This document shows, piece by piece, positions 1 through 8,819 of a stretch of DNA of 64,000 bases. A model generated the notes under the pieces. That model had not been told where the DNA came from and made no database searches. It was given only the letters and a program-made list of their open reading frames with translations. Positions within the stretch are counted from its first letter, which is position 1; every line of letters starts with the position of its first letter. The DNA comes from Homoserinibacter gongjuensis. Lineage in GTDB: Bacteria; Actinomycetota; Actinomycetes; Actinomycetales; Microbacteriaceae. A program made the translations under genes and the position numbers. The DNA lies in the NCBI RefSeq assembly GCF_030161875.1, contig NZ_BSVA01000001.1, positions 992,001 to 1,056,000 of the forward strand, written 5' to 3'.

Positions 1-2
1 GG

Positions 3-644
3 GTGCTGCTCGTCGACGACCAGCCGCTCGTGCGCACCGGCCTGCGCGTGATGATCGACGCCCAGCCCGACCTCGAGGTCGTCGGCGAGGCCGGCGACGG
101 GGCCGAGGGCGTCGAGCTCGCCGGGACGCTGTCGCCCGACGTGGTGTGCATGGACGTGCAGATGCCGGGACTCGACGGGCTCGAGGCGACGCGGCGCATC
201 GCGTCGGCATCCGAGGGTCCGGCCGTGCTCGTGCTCACCACGTTCGATCGCGACGACTACCTGTTCCAGGCGCTCGAGGCGGGCGCATCCGGGTTCCTGC
301 TGAAGACCGCGAGTCCCGAGCAGCTCGTCGACGCCGTGCGCGTGCTCGCCGCGGGCGAGGCGCTGTTGTCGCCCGCCGTCACGCGCCGGGTGATCGAGCG
401 GTTCGGCGCCCCGAGTCCCGAGGCCCCGGCCCCGGATGAGGCGCTCACCCAGCTCACCGACCGCGAGGCGGAGGTGTTCCGGCTGCTCGCCGACGGCCTC
501 TCCAACGTCGAGATCGCCCGCCGCCTCTACGTGGGCGAGGCGACGGTCAAGACGCACGTCTCCAACATCCTGCTCAAGCTCGGCGTGCGCGACCGCGTGC
601 AGGCCGTCGTGCGCGCCTACCGCTCCGGCTTCGTGCGCGCCTGA
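3..644 (+). CDS. LuxR/NarL-type response regulator (5' end cut by window)
   Basis: DNA-binding response regulator of a two-component system. The N-terminal receiver domain shows the paired acidic residues (VDD) at the visible start, the phospho-acceptor Asp in CMDVQMPG at about residue 51 and the conserved Lys in FLLKTAS near residue 101. A LuxR-type helix-turn-helix (LTDREAEVFRLLADG, then a TVKTHVSNIL recognition helix) occupies roughly residues 149-208. The usual few residues before LLVDD are missing, so the true start lies before base 1. The partner kinase is expected upstream. The following ABC exporter pair reads the same way and is a plausible target, as is common for this family, but this is inferred. 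Confidence 0.9.
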   Translation: MLLVDDQPLVRTGLRVMIDAQPDLEVVGEAGDGAEGVELAGTLSPDVVCMDVQMPGLDGLEATRRIASASEGPAVLVLTTFDRDDYLFQALEAGASGFLLKTASPEQLVDAVRVLAAGEALLSPAVTRRVIERFGAPSPEAPAPDEALTQLTDREAEVFRLLADGLSNVEIARRLYVGEATVKTHVSNILLKLGVRDRVQAVVRAYRSGFVRA

Positions 645-657
645 CCCCTGCGTGGTC

Positions 658-724
658 TCCGCGAAAGTACGCACTTTTGCGGAGATCCGGGCCGATTCCG
701 CCCCAAAGTGCGTACTCTCACGGA
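658..724. repeat. Short element with 20-bp inverted arms
   Basis: Bases 658-677 and 705-724 are inverted copies (18 of 20 matching) built around AAAGTACGCACTTT. The left half, 658-683, is itself a nearly perfect 26-bp palindrome (TCCGC...GCGGA). It lies between the response regulator stop and the ABC transporter start. It could act as a terminator or be a mobile repeat; there is no T-run. Confidence 0.7.
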
Positions 725-806
725 CTCCGTCGGGGGCTTCCGCCGTACGGGGGAGGCGGATGCCGGAGGGCGGTCGTAGCGTGGGGCGCGGAACGAAGGA
801 GGCCCT

Positions 807-1691
807 GTGCTCGAGATCCGAGGCGTCAACAAGACCTACGGCACCCGCCGGGTGCTCGACGATGTGAGCTTCGACGTCGCACCCGGCCGGATGACAGGCT
901 TCGTCGGCGCGAACGGCGCGGGCAAGACCACGACGATGCGCATCATCCTGGGGGTGCTCGAGGCCGACTCCGGCACGGTCACCCTCGACGGCGCGCCGCT
1001 CGGCCCCACGGGTCGCCGCCGCTTCGGCTACATGCCCGAGGAACGCGGTCTCTACCCCAAGATGAAGCTCGGCGAACAGCTCATCTACCTCGCCCGCCTG
1101 CACGGTCTCACCCCGGCAGACGCCAAGGCCAACACCGACGAGCTGCTCGCGCGCCTCTCACTCAGCGAGCGCGCGGGCGACGCCATCGAGAAGCTCTCGC
1201 TCGGCAACCAGCAGCGCGCCCAGATCGCGGCGGCGCTCGTGCACGACCCCGAGGTGCTCATCCTCGACGAGCCCTTCAGCGGGCTCGACCCGATGGCGGT
1301 CGACGTCGTCGTCGAGGTGCTCGCCGACCGCGCCCGTCGCGGCGTTCCCGTGCTGTTCTCGAGCCACCAGCTCGACATCGTCGAGCGGCTCTGCGACGAC
1401 CTCGTCATCATCGCGGGCGGCGCGATCCGGGCGGCGGGCCCGCGCGACGCCCTGCGCGCCGAGCACGCCACCCTGCGCTACCAGCTGCAGACCGACGGCG
1501 ACGCCGGCTGGGTGCGCGAGACGCCCGGCGTCACCGTGCTCGAAGCCGACGGCGGCTACGCCCTCTTCGACGCGGATGATCCGGATGCTGCCCAGCGCGT
1601 GCTCGCGGCCGCGGTCGCGCGCGGTGGGGTGTCCGACTTCGCGCGACAGCATCCGTCTCTCGCCCAGATCTTCAAGGAGGTCGTCCGATGA
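807..1691 (+). CDS. ABC-2 type exporter, ATP-binding subunit
   Basis: Nucleotide-binding subunit of an ABC exporter of the NatA/YhaQ type, 294 residues. Walker A GANGAGKTT lies near residues 34-42, the signature-like LSLGNQQR near 130 and Walker B VLILDEPFSGLD near 155, followed by a C-terminal DUF4162-like domain. The GTG start at 807 follows a clear GAAGGAGG Shine-Dalgarno sequence. The stop TGA overlaps the ATG of the permease at 1688, so the two are translationally coupled. Substrate is unknown; relatives move sodium, drugs or peptides. Confidence 0.92.
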   Translation: MLEIRGVNKTYGTRRVLDDVSFDVAPGRMTGFVGANGAGKTTTMRIILGVLEADSGTVTLDGAPLGPTGRRRFGYMPEERGLYPKMKLGEQLIYLARLHGLTPADAKANTDELLARLSLSERAGDAIEKLSLGNQQRAQIAAALVHDPEVLILDEPFSGLDPMAVDVVVEVLADRARRGVPVLFSSHQLDIVERLCDDLVIIAGGAIRAAGPRDALRAEHATLRYQLQTDGDAGWVRETPGVTVLEADGGYALFDADDPDAAQRVLAAAVARGGVSDFARQHPSLAQIFKEVVR

Positions 1692-2783
1692 CCACCACCC
1701 CCGCACCACCGCTCGCCCGTACTCGACCCCGCGCAGCGTCTGGCTCGTCGCGATGCGCGAGGTCATCGTGCGCCTGCGCTCGGTCGCCTTCCTGGTGTCG
1801 ACCGGCCTGCTGCTCGTGCTGATCCTCGGCTCGGTCGTCGTCAGCGCCGTCGTCTCGGCGACCGCGAGCGACCCGAAGGTCGCCGTCGTGTCGGGCGTGA
1901 CCCTGCCCGCGGATGCCAGCGTCGACCCGCAGGACGTCGCCGACCGTGACGCCGCCGAGCAGCTGCTGCGCGACGGCGAGGTGGAGGCCGCGATCGTGCC
2001 CGACGACGGCCCGCTCGGATTCGCGGTGCTCGGCGACGACAGCGTGCCGGTCTCGGTCGTGCAGGCGCTCAGCGTCGCACCCCGGTGCAGCTGCTGGACG
2101 ACGACGGCACGGCCGGATTCCTCGGCTACATCGTGGCGATCGGCTTCGGCCTCGTGTTCTTCCTCTCGGCGATGACCTTCGGCTCGACCATCGCGCAATC
2201 CGTGGTGGAGGAGAAGCAGACCCGCGTCGTCGAGATCCTGCTCGCCACGATCCCGACGCGCGTGCTGCTAGCCGGCAAGATCCTCGGCACGACGATCCTC
2301 GCCCTCGGGCAGGTGGCGCTGCTGCTCGCGATCGCGATCGTCGCGCTGAGCGTCACCGGTCAGAGCACGCTGCTGCTCGGGCTCGGGATGCCGTTCATCT
2401 GGTTCGCGGTCTTCTTCGTGTTCGGCTTCATCCTGCTGGCGGCGCTCTTCGCGGCCACCGGCGCGATGGTGTCGCGCCAGGAGGACATCGGCTCGACCAC
2501 GACCCCGGTGACGATGCTCGTGATGATCCCGTACTTCGTCACGGTGTTCCTCAACGACAACCCGGTGGTGGTGACGGTCATGTCGTACGTACCGTTCTCG
2601 GCCCCGATCGGCATGCCCCTGCGCCTGTTCCTCGGCGACGCGCAGTGGTGGGAGCCGCTGCTCTCGCTCGCGATCCTGCTGGCGACGTGCGTGGGCGTGA
2701 TCGCGCTCGGCGCCCGCATCTACGAGAACTCCCTCCTGCGGCTCGGGCAGCGCGTGAAGCTCGGCGAGGCCCTCAAGGGCTGA
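1688..2783 (+). CDS. ABC-2 exporter permease, two frameshifts
   Basis: Membrane subunit of the exporter (ABC-2 family, NatB-like). Reading starts MTTTPAPP, moves frame at the C-run 1727-1730 into PRSVWLVAMREVIVR, and moves again at the C-run 2080-2083 into PVQLLDDDGTAGFLGY. Adding one C at each site gives one continuous protein of about 365 residues with an N-terminal membrane segment, an extracytoplasmic region and about five C-terminal membrane segments. The repaired protein looks intact, so sequencing error is the likely cause. The start overlaps the ATPase stop. A pseudogene is possible but less likely, given identical errors across the window. Confidence 0.82.
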
Positions 2784-2791
2784 GTCTCGCG

Positions 2792-2843
2792 GTGGTTTCG
2801 GCGCCCCGCGCCCGGTGACACGACAGCGAGGCGCCGAAACCAC
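2792..2843. repeat. Short element with 14-bp perfect inverted arms
   Basis: GTGGTTTCGGCGCC (2792-2805) and its exact inverse (2830-2843) flank a 24-bp GC-rich loop. It sits directly after the permease and just before the -10 region of the next gene, so it may end transcription. It resembles in build the other inverted-arm elements of the window but has its own arm sequence. Confidence 0.7.
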
Positions 2844-2858
2844 AGCAGAATGGAGGGC

Positions 2859-3920
2859 GTGACTCTGCACGATACGACCTTCCGCGGTTTCGCGAGCGAC
2901 AACTACGCCGGCATCCACCCCGAGGTGCTGCAGGCGATCGTCGACGCGAACGGCGGCCACCAGATCTCCTACGGCGAGGACGTCTACACCGCTCGCCTCG
3001 GCGAGATGATCCGCGCCGAGTTCGGGGATCGCGCGGAGGTGTTCCCCGTCTTCAACGGCACGGGAGCCAACGTCGTGTCGCTCACAGCGCTGCTGCCGCG
3101 CTGGGGCTCCGTCGTCACGACGAGCACGGCCCACATCCATACCGACGAGGGCGGCGCCCCCGAGAAGGTGGCGGGGCTCAAGCTCTTCGTCGTGCCGACG
3201 CCCGACGGCAAGCTCACCCCCGAGCTGCTGGCCACCGAGGCGTGGGGCATGGACGACGAGCACCGCTCCGAACCGGCGGCCGTGTCGATCACGCAGACCA
3301 CCGAGCTCGGCACCCTGTACACGCCGGATGAGGTGCGTGCGATCGCCGACGCGGCCCACGCCGCGGGGCTCGCGGTGCACATGGACGGCGCCCGCATCTG
3401 GAACGCGGCCGCCGCGCTCGGTGTGCCGTTCCGCGCCTTCACCACGGATGCCGGGGTCGACATCCTGAGCTTCGGCGGCACCAAGATCGGCGCCCTCGGC
3501 GTCGAGGCGATCGTCGTGCTCGACCCCGACCGCGTGGCCGACATCGTGCGCCTGCGCAAGACCTCGATGCAGCTCGCGAGCAAGATGCGCTTCCTGAGCG
3601 CCCAGCTGCTCGCCCTCTTCGAGGGCGTGGGGCTGAGCGCCGCGGCGCACGCGAACCAGATGGCGGCCCGTCTGCGGTCCGCGCTCGAGGCGGGCATCGC
3701 CGACGGCTCGATCACGCAGCTCGCCTTCAGCCAGGCCACCCAGGCCAATGCGGTGTTCGCGATCCTGCCGAACGACGCGGCCGACCGCATCCGGGCCCGC
3801 TTCCGTTTCTACGATTGGGATCGTGCGGCCGGTCAGGTGCGCTGGATGACCGCGTACGACACGACGGAGGCCGACGTCGACGCCTTCGTCGCCGCGATCC
3901 GCGAAGAGCTCGCCCGCTGA
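2859..3920 (+). CDS. ltaE: Low-specificity L-threonine aldolase
   Basis: PLP enzyme of the beta-eliminating lyase/threonine aldolase family that splits L-threonine or allo-threonine to glycine and acetaldehyde; about 353 residues. The family hallmarks visible are the opening motif FASDNYAG, YGEDVYT, the AHIHTDEGGAPE segment, HMDGARIWNA and the PLP-binding Lys in SFGGTKIGALG. A start at ATG 2850 is possible, but CAGAAT at 2845-2850 looks like a -10 box 8 bases before GTG 2859, so a leaderless GTG start is preferred. Monocistronic. Confidence 0.88.
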   Translation: MTLHDTTFRGFASDNYAGIHPEVLQAIVDANGGHQISYGEDVYTARLGEMIRAEFGDRAEVFPVFNGTGANVVSLTALLPRWGSVVTTSTAHIHTDEGGAPEKVAGLKLFVVPTPDGKLTPELLATEAWGMDDEHRSEPAAVSITQTTELGTLYTPDEVRAIADAAHAAGLAVHMDGARIWNAAAALGVPFRAFTTDAGVDILSFGGTKIGALGVEAIVVLDPDRVADIVRLRKTSMQLASKMRFLSAQLLALFEGVGLSAAAHANQMAARLRSALEAGIADGSITQLAFSQATQANAVFAILPNDAADRIRARFRFYDWDRAAGQVRWMTAYDTTEADVDAFVAAIREELAR

Positions 3921-3968
3921 GGATCATGGCGCGGCTCGAGCCGTGACCCGACGGCGTAGGCTGCCAGG

Positions 3969-5672
3969 GTGACGAGGTCGCCCGCTGAGAAGCCATGGCT
4001 CGACTCCTACGCCGACGGTGTACCCCGAGAGCTCGAGGTGCCGCCGGGCACGCTCGGCGACCTCATCGCCGAGTCGGTCGCCACCTACCCGCGCAACGTC
4101 GCCCTCGAGTTCTTCGGGCGCGAGACGAGCTACGCCGAGCTCGGCGAGCAGATCGAGCACGCCGCAGAGGGCCTGCGGCGTCTCGGTGTGAAGCCCGGGG
4201 ATCGCGTCGCGCTCATCCTGCCGAACTGCCCTCAGCATGTCGTCGCCTTCTACGCGGTGCTGCGCATCGGCGGGGTCGTGGTCGAGCACAACCCGCTCTA
4301 CACGGCGCGTGAGCTGCGCCACCAGTTCGAAGACCACCGGGCACGCGTCGCGATCGCGTGGGACAAGACGGTCCCCACCCTGCAGGACTTCCCCCGCGAC
4401 CTCGCCCTCGACTCCATCGTGTCGGTCGACATGACCCGCGCCTTCCCGCTCAAGATGCGGATGCTGCTGAAGCTGCCGATCGAGAAGGCCCGGAAGAGCC
4501 GCGCCGAGCTCACGACCGAGGTGCAGGGCACCGTGCCGTGGGAGGAGCTCGTGGGCGGCCCCGCGATCCCGGCCGAGGTACCCGGTCCCGACGCCGCGAG
4601 CCTCGCGCTCATCCAGTACACCTCGGGAACCACCGGAAGCCCCAAGGGCGTGAACCTCAGCCACCGCAACCTCGTCGCCAACGCCGCGCAGGCGCGCGCG
4701 TGGGTGCCCTCGATCCCGCGCGGCACGGCATCCGTGCACGCCGTGCTTCCGCTCTTCCACGCCTACGGGCTGACGCTCTGCCTGACCTTCGCGATGAGCA
4801 TGGGGGCGCGGCTCGTGCTGTTCCCGAAGCCCGACCCCGACCTCGTGCTCCCGGTGTTCAAGAAGCGCCCGCCGACCTTCCTGCCGGCGGTGCCGCCGCT
4901 CTACGACCGCCTCCGTAAGGCGGCCGAGGCGAAGGGTGTGTCACTGAAGGGCATCGAGATCGCCATCTCGGGCGCGATGCCGCTGTCGAAGGAGGTCGTG
5001 GAGCCGTGGGAGGCCCTCACCGGCGGCTACCTCGTGGAGGGTTACGGCCTGTCGGAATGCTCCCCCGTGCTCATGGCCAACCCCGTCGCACCGAACCGCC
5101 GCGCCGGCACGGTGGGCCTGCCGCTGCCCGGCACCGAGGTGCGCGTGGTCGACCCCGACGACCCGACCAACGACGTCGAGCCGGGCCAGCCGGGTGAGCT
5201 GCTCGTGCGCGGCCCGCAGGTGTTCTCGGGGTACTGGAAGAAGCCGGAGGCCACGGCCGAGGTCTTCGTGGGCGACTGGTTCCGCACCGGCGACATCGTC
5301 TCCATCGACGACGACGGCTTCGTGACGATCACCGACCGCATCAAGGAGCTCGTCATCACGGGCGGCTTCAACGTGTCGCCGTCCGAGGTGGAGGACATGC
5401 TGCGCAGTTACGACGGCATCGCGGATGTCGCCATCGTCGGCATCCCGAACGCCCGCGACGGCGAGCACGTGGTCGCGGCGGTCGTCGCCGAGCCAGGGGT
5501 CACGCTCGACACGGATGCCGTGCGCGCGTGGGCGAAGCAGCAGCTCGCGGCCTACAAGGTGCCGCGCCGCATCCACCTGGTCGACGAACTTCCCAAGTCG
5601 ATGATCGGCAAGGTGCTGCGTCGCAAGGTGCGCGACGAACTCATCGAAATCGAACAACAGGAGAACAAGTAG
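3969..5672 (+). CDS. Long-chain fatty-acid--CoA ligase (AMP-binding)
   Basis: Acyl-adenylate-forming enzyme of the FadD type, 567 residues, activating fatty acids to acyl-CoA. The P-loop-like motif YTSGTTGSPKG lies near residues 217-227, the VEGYGLSECSP motif near 360, the hinge Asp motif GDWFRTGD and the C-terminal Lys region PKSMIGKVLRRK. GTG 3969 is chosen because TAGGCT (3957-3962) lies 6 bases upstream and there is no Shine-Dalgarno sequence. The stop TAG shares a base with the GTG of the following LLM oxidoreductase, indicating an operon. Confidence 0.9.
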   Translation: MTRSPAEKPWLDSYADGVPRELEVPPGTLGDLIAESVATYPRNVALEFFGRETSYAELGEQIEHAAEGLRRLGVKPGDRVALILPNCPQHVVAFYAVLRIGGVVVEHNPLYTARELRHQFEDHRARVAIAWDKTVPTLQDFPRDLALDSIVSVDMTRAFPLKMRMLLKLPIEKARKSRAELTTEVQGTVPWEELVGGPAIPAEVPGPDAASLALIQYTSGTTGSPKGVNLSHRNLVANAAQARAWVPSIPRGTASVHAVLPLFHAYGLTLCLTFAMSMGARLVLFPKPDPDLVLPVFKKRPPTFLPAVPPLYDRLRKAAEAKGVSLKGIEIAISGAMPLSKEVVEPWEALTGGYLVEGYGLSECSPVLMANPVAPNRRAGTVGLPLPGTEVRVVDPDDPTNDVEPGQPGELLVRGPQVFSGYWKKPEATAEVFVGDWFRTGDIVSIDDDGFVTITDRIKELVITGGFNVSPSEVEDMLRSYDGIADVAIVGIPNARDGEHVVAAVVAEPGVTLDTDAVRAWAKQQLAAYKVPRRIHLVDELPKSMIGKVLRRKVRDELIEIEQQENK

Positions 5673-6667
5673 TGAAGTTCGGCATTTTCATCCCGCAGGG
5701 GTGGCGTTTCGACCTGGTCGGCATCGACCCCGCACGTCAGTGGGGTGTCATGCACGACCTCGCTCAGTCCGCCGAAGCGGGACCGTGGGAGTCGCTGTGG
5801 GTCTACGACCACTTCCACACCACACCGGTGCCGAGCGAGGAGGCCACGCACGAGGCGTGGACCCTCATGGCAGCGTTCGCCGCCTCGACCAAGCGCATCC
5901 GTCTCGGTCAGATGTGCACGTGCGTGGCCTACCGCAACCCGGCCTATCTGGCCAAGGTCGCTGCGACGGTCGACCTCATCTCGGGCGGACGCCTCGAGAT
6001 GGGCATCGGCGCCGGTTGGTACGAGCACGAGTTCCGCGCCTACGGCTACGGATTCCCGGACGCGCCCGCCCGGTTGCGGGCGCTGCGCGAGGGTGTCGAG
6101 ATCATGCACCAGGCCTGGACCACCGGGAAGGCCTCGCTCGACGGCGAGTTCTGGCAGGTCGACGGGGCGATCGTGCAGCCGCAGCCCCTGCAGGAGGGCG
6201 GCATCCCGTTCTGGGTCGCGGGCGGCGGCGAGAAGGTGACGCTGAAGATCGCAGCGCAGTACGCGAGGTACACCAACTTCAACGGCGGCGCCGAGGAGTT
6301 CGCGCGCAAGAGCGAGATCCTGCGGGGGCACTGCGAGAAGCTCGGCACCGACTTCGACGCGATCACGCGCTCCTCGAACTTCAACACGATCATCGCCGAG
6401 ACGGGCGGCGAGGTGACCCGCAAGGTCGACGAGCTCGAAGCGCGGCTGGCGGCGTCGATCGGCGACGCGAAGGCGGCGGAGGTCGTGTCGGCGTATCGCG
6501 GCGCATCGAAGGAGGGTCTCGCGGGCACGCCCGACGAGATCATCGACGTGCTGCGCGAGCGCCAGGAGCTGGGGCTGGGCTACAGCATCCACTACTTCGC
6601 CGACTCGGCCTACGACCGCTCGAGCGTGGAGCTCTTCGAGAAGACGGTGATCCCCGCCCTCTCCTGA
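5672..6667 (+). CDS. LLM-class (F420-type) flavin-dependent oxidoreductase
   Basis: Bacterial luciferase-like monooxygenase/oxidoreductase of 331 residues with a TIM-barrel fold. Family features visible are the FGIFIPQG start, WVYDHFH, the MAAFAASTKRIRLGQMC strand, RLEMGIGAGWYEHEF and a phosphate-binding GTPDEIID near the C-terminus. Related actinobacterial proteins use F420 or FMN; the cofactor cannot be told from sequence alone. GTG 5672 overlaps the previous stop by one base and follows AACAGGAGAA, so it is co-translated with the acyl-CoA ligase, suggesting a shared lipid or xenobiotic task. Confidence 0.85.
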   Translation: MKFGIFIPQGWRFDLVGIDPARQWGVMHDLAQSAEAGPWESLWVYDHFHTTPVPSEEATHEAWTLMAAFAASTKRIRLGQMCTCVAYRNPAYLAKVAATVDLISGGRLEMGIGAGWYEHEFRAYGYGFPDAPARLRALREGVEIMHQAWTTGKASLDGEFWQVDGAIVQPQPLQEGGIPFWVAGGGEKVTLKIAAQYARYTNFNGGAEEFARKSEILRGHCEKLGTDFDAITRSSNFNTIIAETGGEVTRKVDELEARLAASIGDAKAAEVVSAYRGASKEGLAGTPDEIIDVLRERQELGLGYSIHYFADSAYDRSSVELFEKTVIPALS

Positions 6668-6677
6668 CCACGAATCG

Positions 6678-6709
6678 TGGCGCGGCGGGAGCCGTGTCCA
6701 GCCGCGCCA
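6678..6709 (+). terminator. Hairpin after LLM oxidoreductase
   Basis: TGGCGCGGC (6678-6686) pairs perfectly with GCCGCGCCA (6701-6709) a few bases after the stop codon. There is no U-tract, as is common in this high-GC group, so terminator function is inferred. Confidence 0.5.
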
Positions 6710-6776
6710 TGGGAAGTGTGACGGGAGGTTGCGCGGGGATTCGGCGCGGGCGCGAGACGCGCTTAGCGTCGGTCGG

Positions 6777-8744
6777 GTGACCCGCGACGCCCCCATCCAC
6801 GAACTGCTCGTCGAGTCGCGGGTCTACCCGCCGCCCGCCGAGCTCACTGCGAACGCGAATGTCGACGCGGATGCGTGGGACCGTGCCGCCGCCGACCCGG
6901 TCGCGTTCTGGACTGATGCCGCCCGCCGTCTCACCTGGCACACCCCGTTCACGCGCGCGCTCGACTGGACGCCGGCCCTGGCCCCCGACGGCACGCTGCG
7001 GCCGCCGCGCGCCGAGTGGTTCGCCGACGGCACCCTCAATGTGGCCGTGAACTGCGTCGACCGGCACGTGGATGCGGGACTCGGCGACAAGGTCGCCTTC
7101 CACTGGGAGGGCGAGCCGGGCGATACCCGCAGCCTCACCTTCGCCGAGCTGCAGCGGGAGGTCGCGAAGGCGGCCAACGCGCTCACCGAGCTCGGCATCC
7201 GCGCGGGCGACCGGGTCGTCATCTACCTGCCGGTGCTGCTCGAGACGGTCGTCGTGACACTCGCTGTCGCCCGACTCGGGGCGATCCACTCGCTCGTGTT
7301 CGGCGGGTTCTCGGCCGAGGCGCTGCGCTTTCGGGTGGAGGACACGGGCGCGAAGCTGCTCGTGACGAGCGACGGGCAGTTCCGTCGTGGCGGCGCCGTG
7401 CCGGTGAAGGAGAACGCGGATGCGGCGGTCGCCGGACTCGACCACGTGCAGCACGTGCTCGTGGTGCGCCGCACGGGCGACGACATCCCCTGGACGCCCG
7501 GGCGCGACGTGTGGTGGCACGAGCTCGTCGAGCGTCAACCCGACACCCATGACGCGCAGGCGTTCCCCGCCGAGACGCCGCTCTTCATCATCTACACCTC
7601 CGGCACGACCGGGAAGCCGAAGGGCCTCGTGCACACGAGCGGCGGCTACCTCACGCAGGTGAGCTGGAGCCACTGGGCCGCGTTCGACGCGAAACCCGAC
7701 GACGTGCACTGGTGCACCGCCGATCTGGCGTGGGTGACGGCGCACAGCTACGAGCTCTACGGTCCGCTCAGCAACGCGACGACGCAGGTGATCTACGAGG
7801 GCACCCCCGACACCCCGCGCCGCACCCGGCACCTCGAGATCATCGAGCGCTACGGCGTCACCACGTACTACACGGCCCCGACCCTCGTGCGCACCTTCAT
7901 GACGTGGTTCCCGGATGGCGTGCCCACGACGTTCGATCTGCGCAGCATCCGGCTGCTCGGCTCGGTCGGCGAGGCCATCAATCCCGAGGCGTGGGTGTGG
8001 TTCCGCGAGCAGTTCGGGGGCGGCCGCGCGCCTATCGTCGACACCTGGTGGCAGTCGGAGACGGGCGCGGCGATCATGGCGCCCATCCCGGGCCTCTCGC
8101 ACATCAAACCCGGCTCGGCCACCCGCGCGCTCCCCGGCCTGCGCACCCTCGTGGTCGACGAGCGCGGCGAGGAGGTCGCGCCGGGCGCAGGCGGCTATCT
8201 CGTGATTCCCGAACCCTTCCCGGCCCTCGCCCGCACCGTGTGGGGCGACCCGCAGCGCTACCTCGACTCCTACTGGCGACGCTTCGCCGATCGCGGCTAC
8301 TTCTTCTCCGGCGACGGGGCCAAGGTCGACGCCGACGGCGACGTGTGGCTGCTCGGCCGGGTCGACGATGTCATCAACGTCTCGGGCCACCGCCTCTCGA
8401 CGATCGAGATCGAGTCCGCGCTCGTGGCGCATCCACTCGTCGGGGAGGCGGGCGTCACGGGGGCACACGACCCCGTGACGGGCGAGGCGATCGTTGCCTT
8501 CGTGATCCCCGCACGCGAGGCGGGCCCGGATGCCGTGGCCGAGCTGCGCGCCCACGTCGCCACCGCGATCGGTCCGGTGGCGAAGCCGCGCGACATCCAT
8601 CTCGTGCCCGAGCTGCCGAAGACCCGCTCGGGCAAGATCATGCGCCGCCTGCTGCGCGACATCGTCGACGGCCGCCCGCTTGGTGACACGACGAGCCTGC
8701 AGGAGCCGGAGGCGCCGGCGCGCATCGCAGCGCTCCTGCGGTAG
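6777..8744 (+). CDS. acs: Acetyl-CoA synthetase family protein
   Basis: AMP-forming acetyl/propionyl-CoA synthetase of 655 residues, making acyl-CoA from a short carboxylic acid, ATP and CoA. The ACS N-terminal domain is followed by YTSGTTGKPKGLVH near residue 271, the WWQSETG motif near 428, GDGAKVD and GRVDDVINVSGHRLSTIE, then PKTRSGKIMRR carrying the regulatory Lys. GTG 6777 is supported by a -10-like TAGCGT at 6764-6769 and no Shine-Dalgarno sequence. Slightly longer or shorter substrates than acetate are possible. It stands alone. Confidence 0.9.
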   Translation: MTRDAPIHELLVESRVYPPPAELTANANVDADAWDRAAADPVAFWTDAARRLTWHTPFTRALDWTPALAPDGTLRPPRAEWFADGTLNVAVNCVDRHVDAGLGDKVAFHWEGEPGDTRSLTFAELQREVAKAANALTELGIRAGDRVVIYLPVLLETVVVTLAVARLGAIHSLVFGGFSAEALRFRVEDTGAKLLVTSDGQFRRGGAVPVKENADAAVAGLDHVQHVLVVRRTGDDIPWTPGRDVWWHELVERQPDTHDAQAFPAETPLFIIYTSGTTGKPKGLVHTSGGYLTQVSWSHWAAFDAKPDDVHWCTADLAWVTAHSYELYGPLSNATTQVIYEGTPDTPRRTRHLEIIERYGVTTYYTAPTLVRTFMTWFPDGVPTTFDLRSIRLLGSVGEAINPEAWVWFREQFGGGRAPIVDTWWQSETGAAIMAPIPGLSHIKPGSATRALPGLRTLVVDERGEEVAPGAGGYLVIPEPFPALARTVWGDPQRYLDSYWRRFADRGYFFSGDGAKVDADGDVWLLGRVDDVINVSGHRLSTIEIESALVAHPLVGEAGVTGAHDPVTGEAIVAFVIPAREAGPDAVAELRAHVATAIGPVAKPRDIHLVPELPKTRSGKIMRRLLRDIVDGRPLGDTTSLQEPEAPARIAALLR

Positions 8745-8750
8745 CAGCGG

Positions 8751-8795
8751 GGTTTCGAGACGCGTCGGGCCTACGGCCCGGCGCTCCTCAACCAG
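8751..8795. repeat. Dispersed GTTTCGAGACGCG...CTCCTCAACCA repeat
   Basis: One copy of an interspersed repeat (GGTTTCGAGACGCG, a variable GC hairpin, GCGCTCCTCAACCA) lying between the convergent acs and clpB genes. Other copies are at 18348-18393, 25608-25649 and 25664-25700. Confidence 0.75.
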
Positions 8796-8819
8796 CTGAC
8801 GGGCGCGGCAGCGCGGCGC

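Noticed and set aside
3926-3948. Similarity between CATGGCGCGGCTCGAGCCGTG here and bases 6677-6697
   Set aside because: A roughly 20-bp match between two GC-rich gaps; too short and too low in complexity to call a repeat family from two copies.
6540-8600. 686-codon minus-strand frame opposite acs
   Set aside because: Shadow of acs, with Arg/Gly/Asp-rich sequence lacking any domain.
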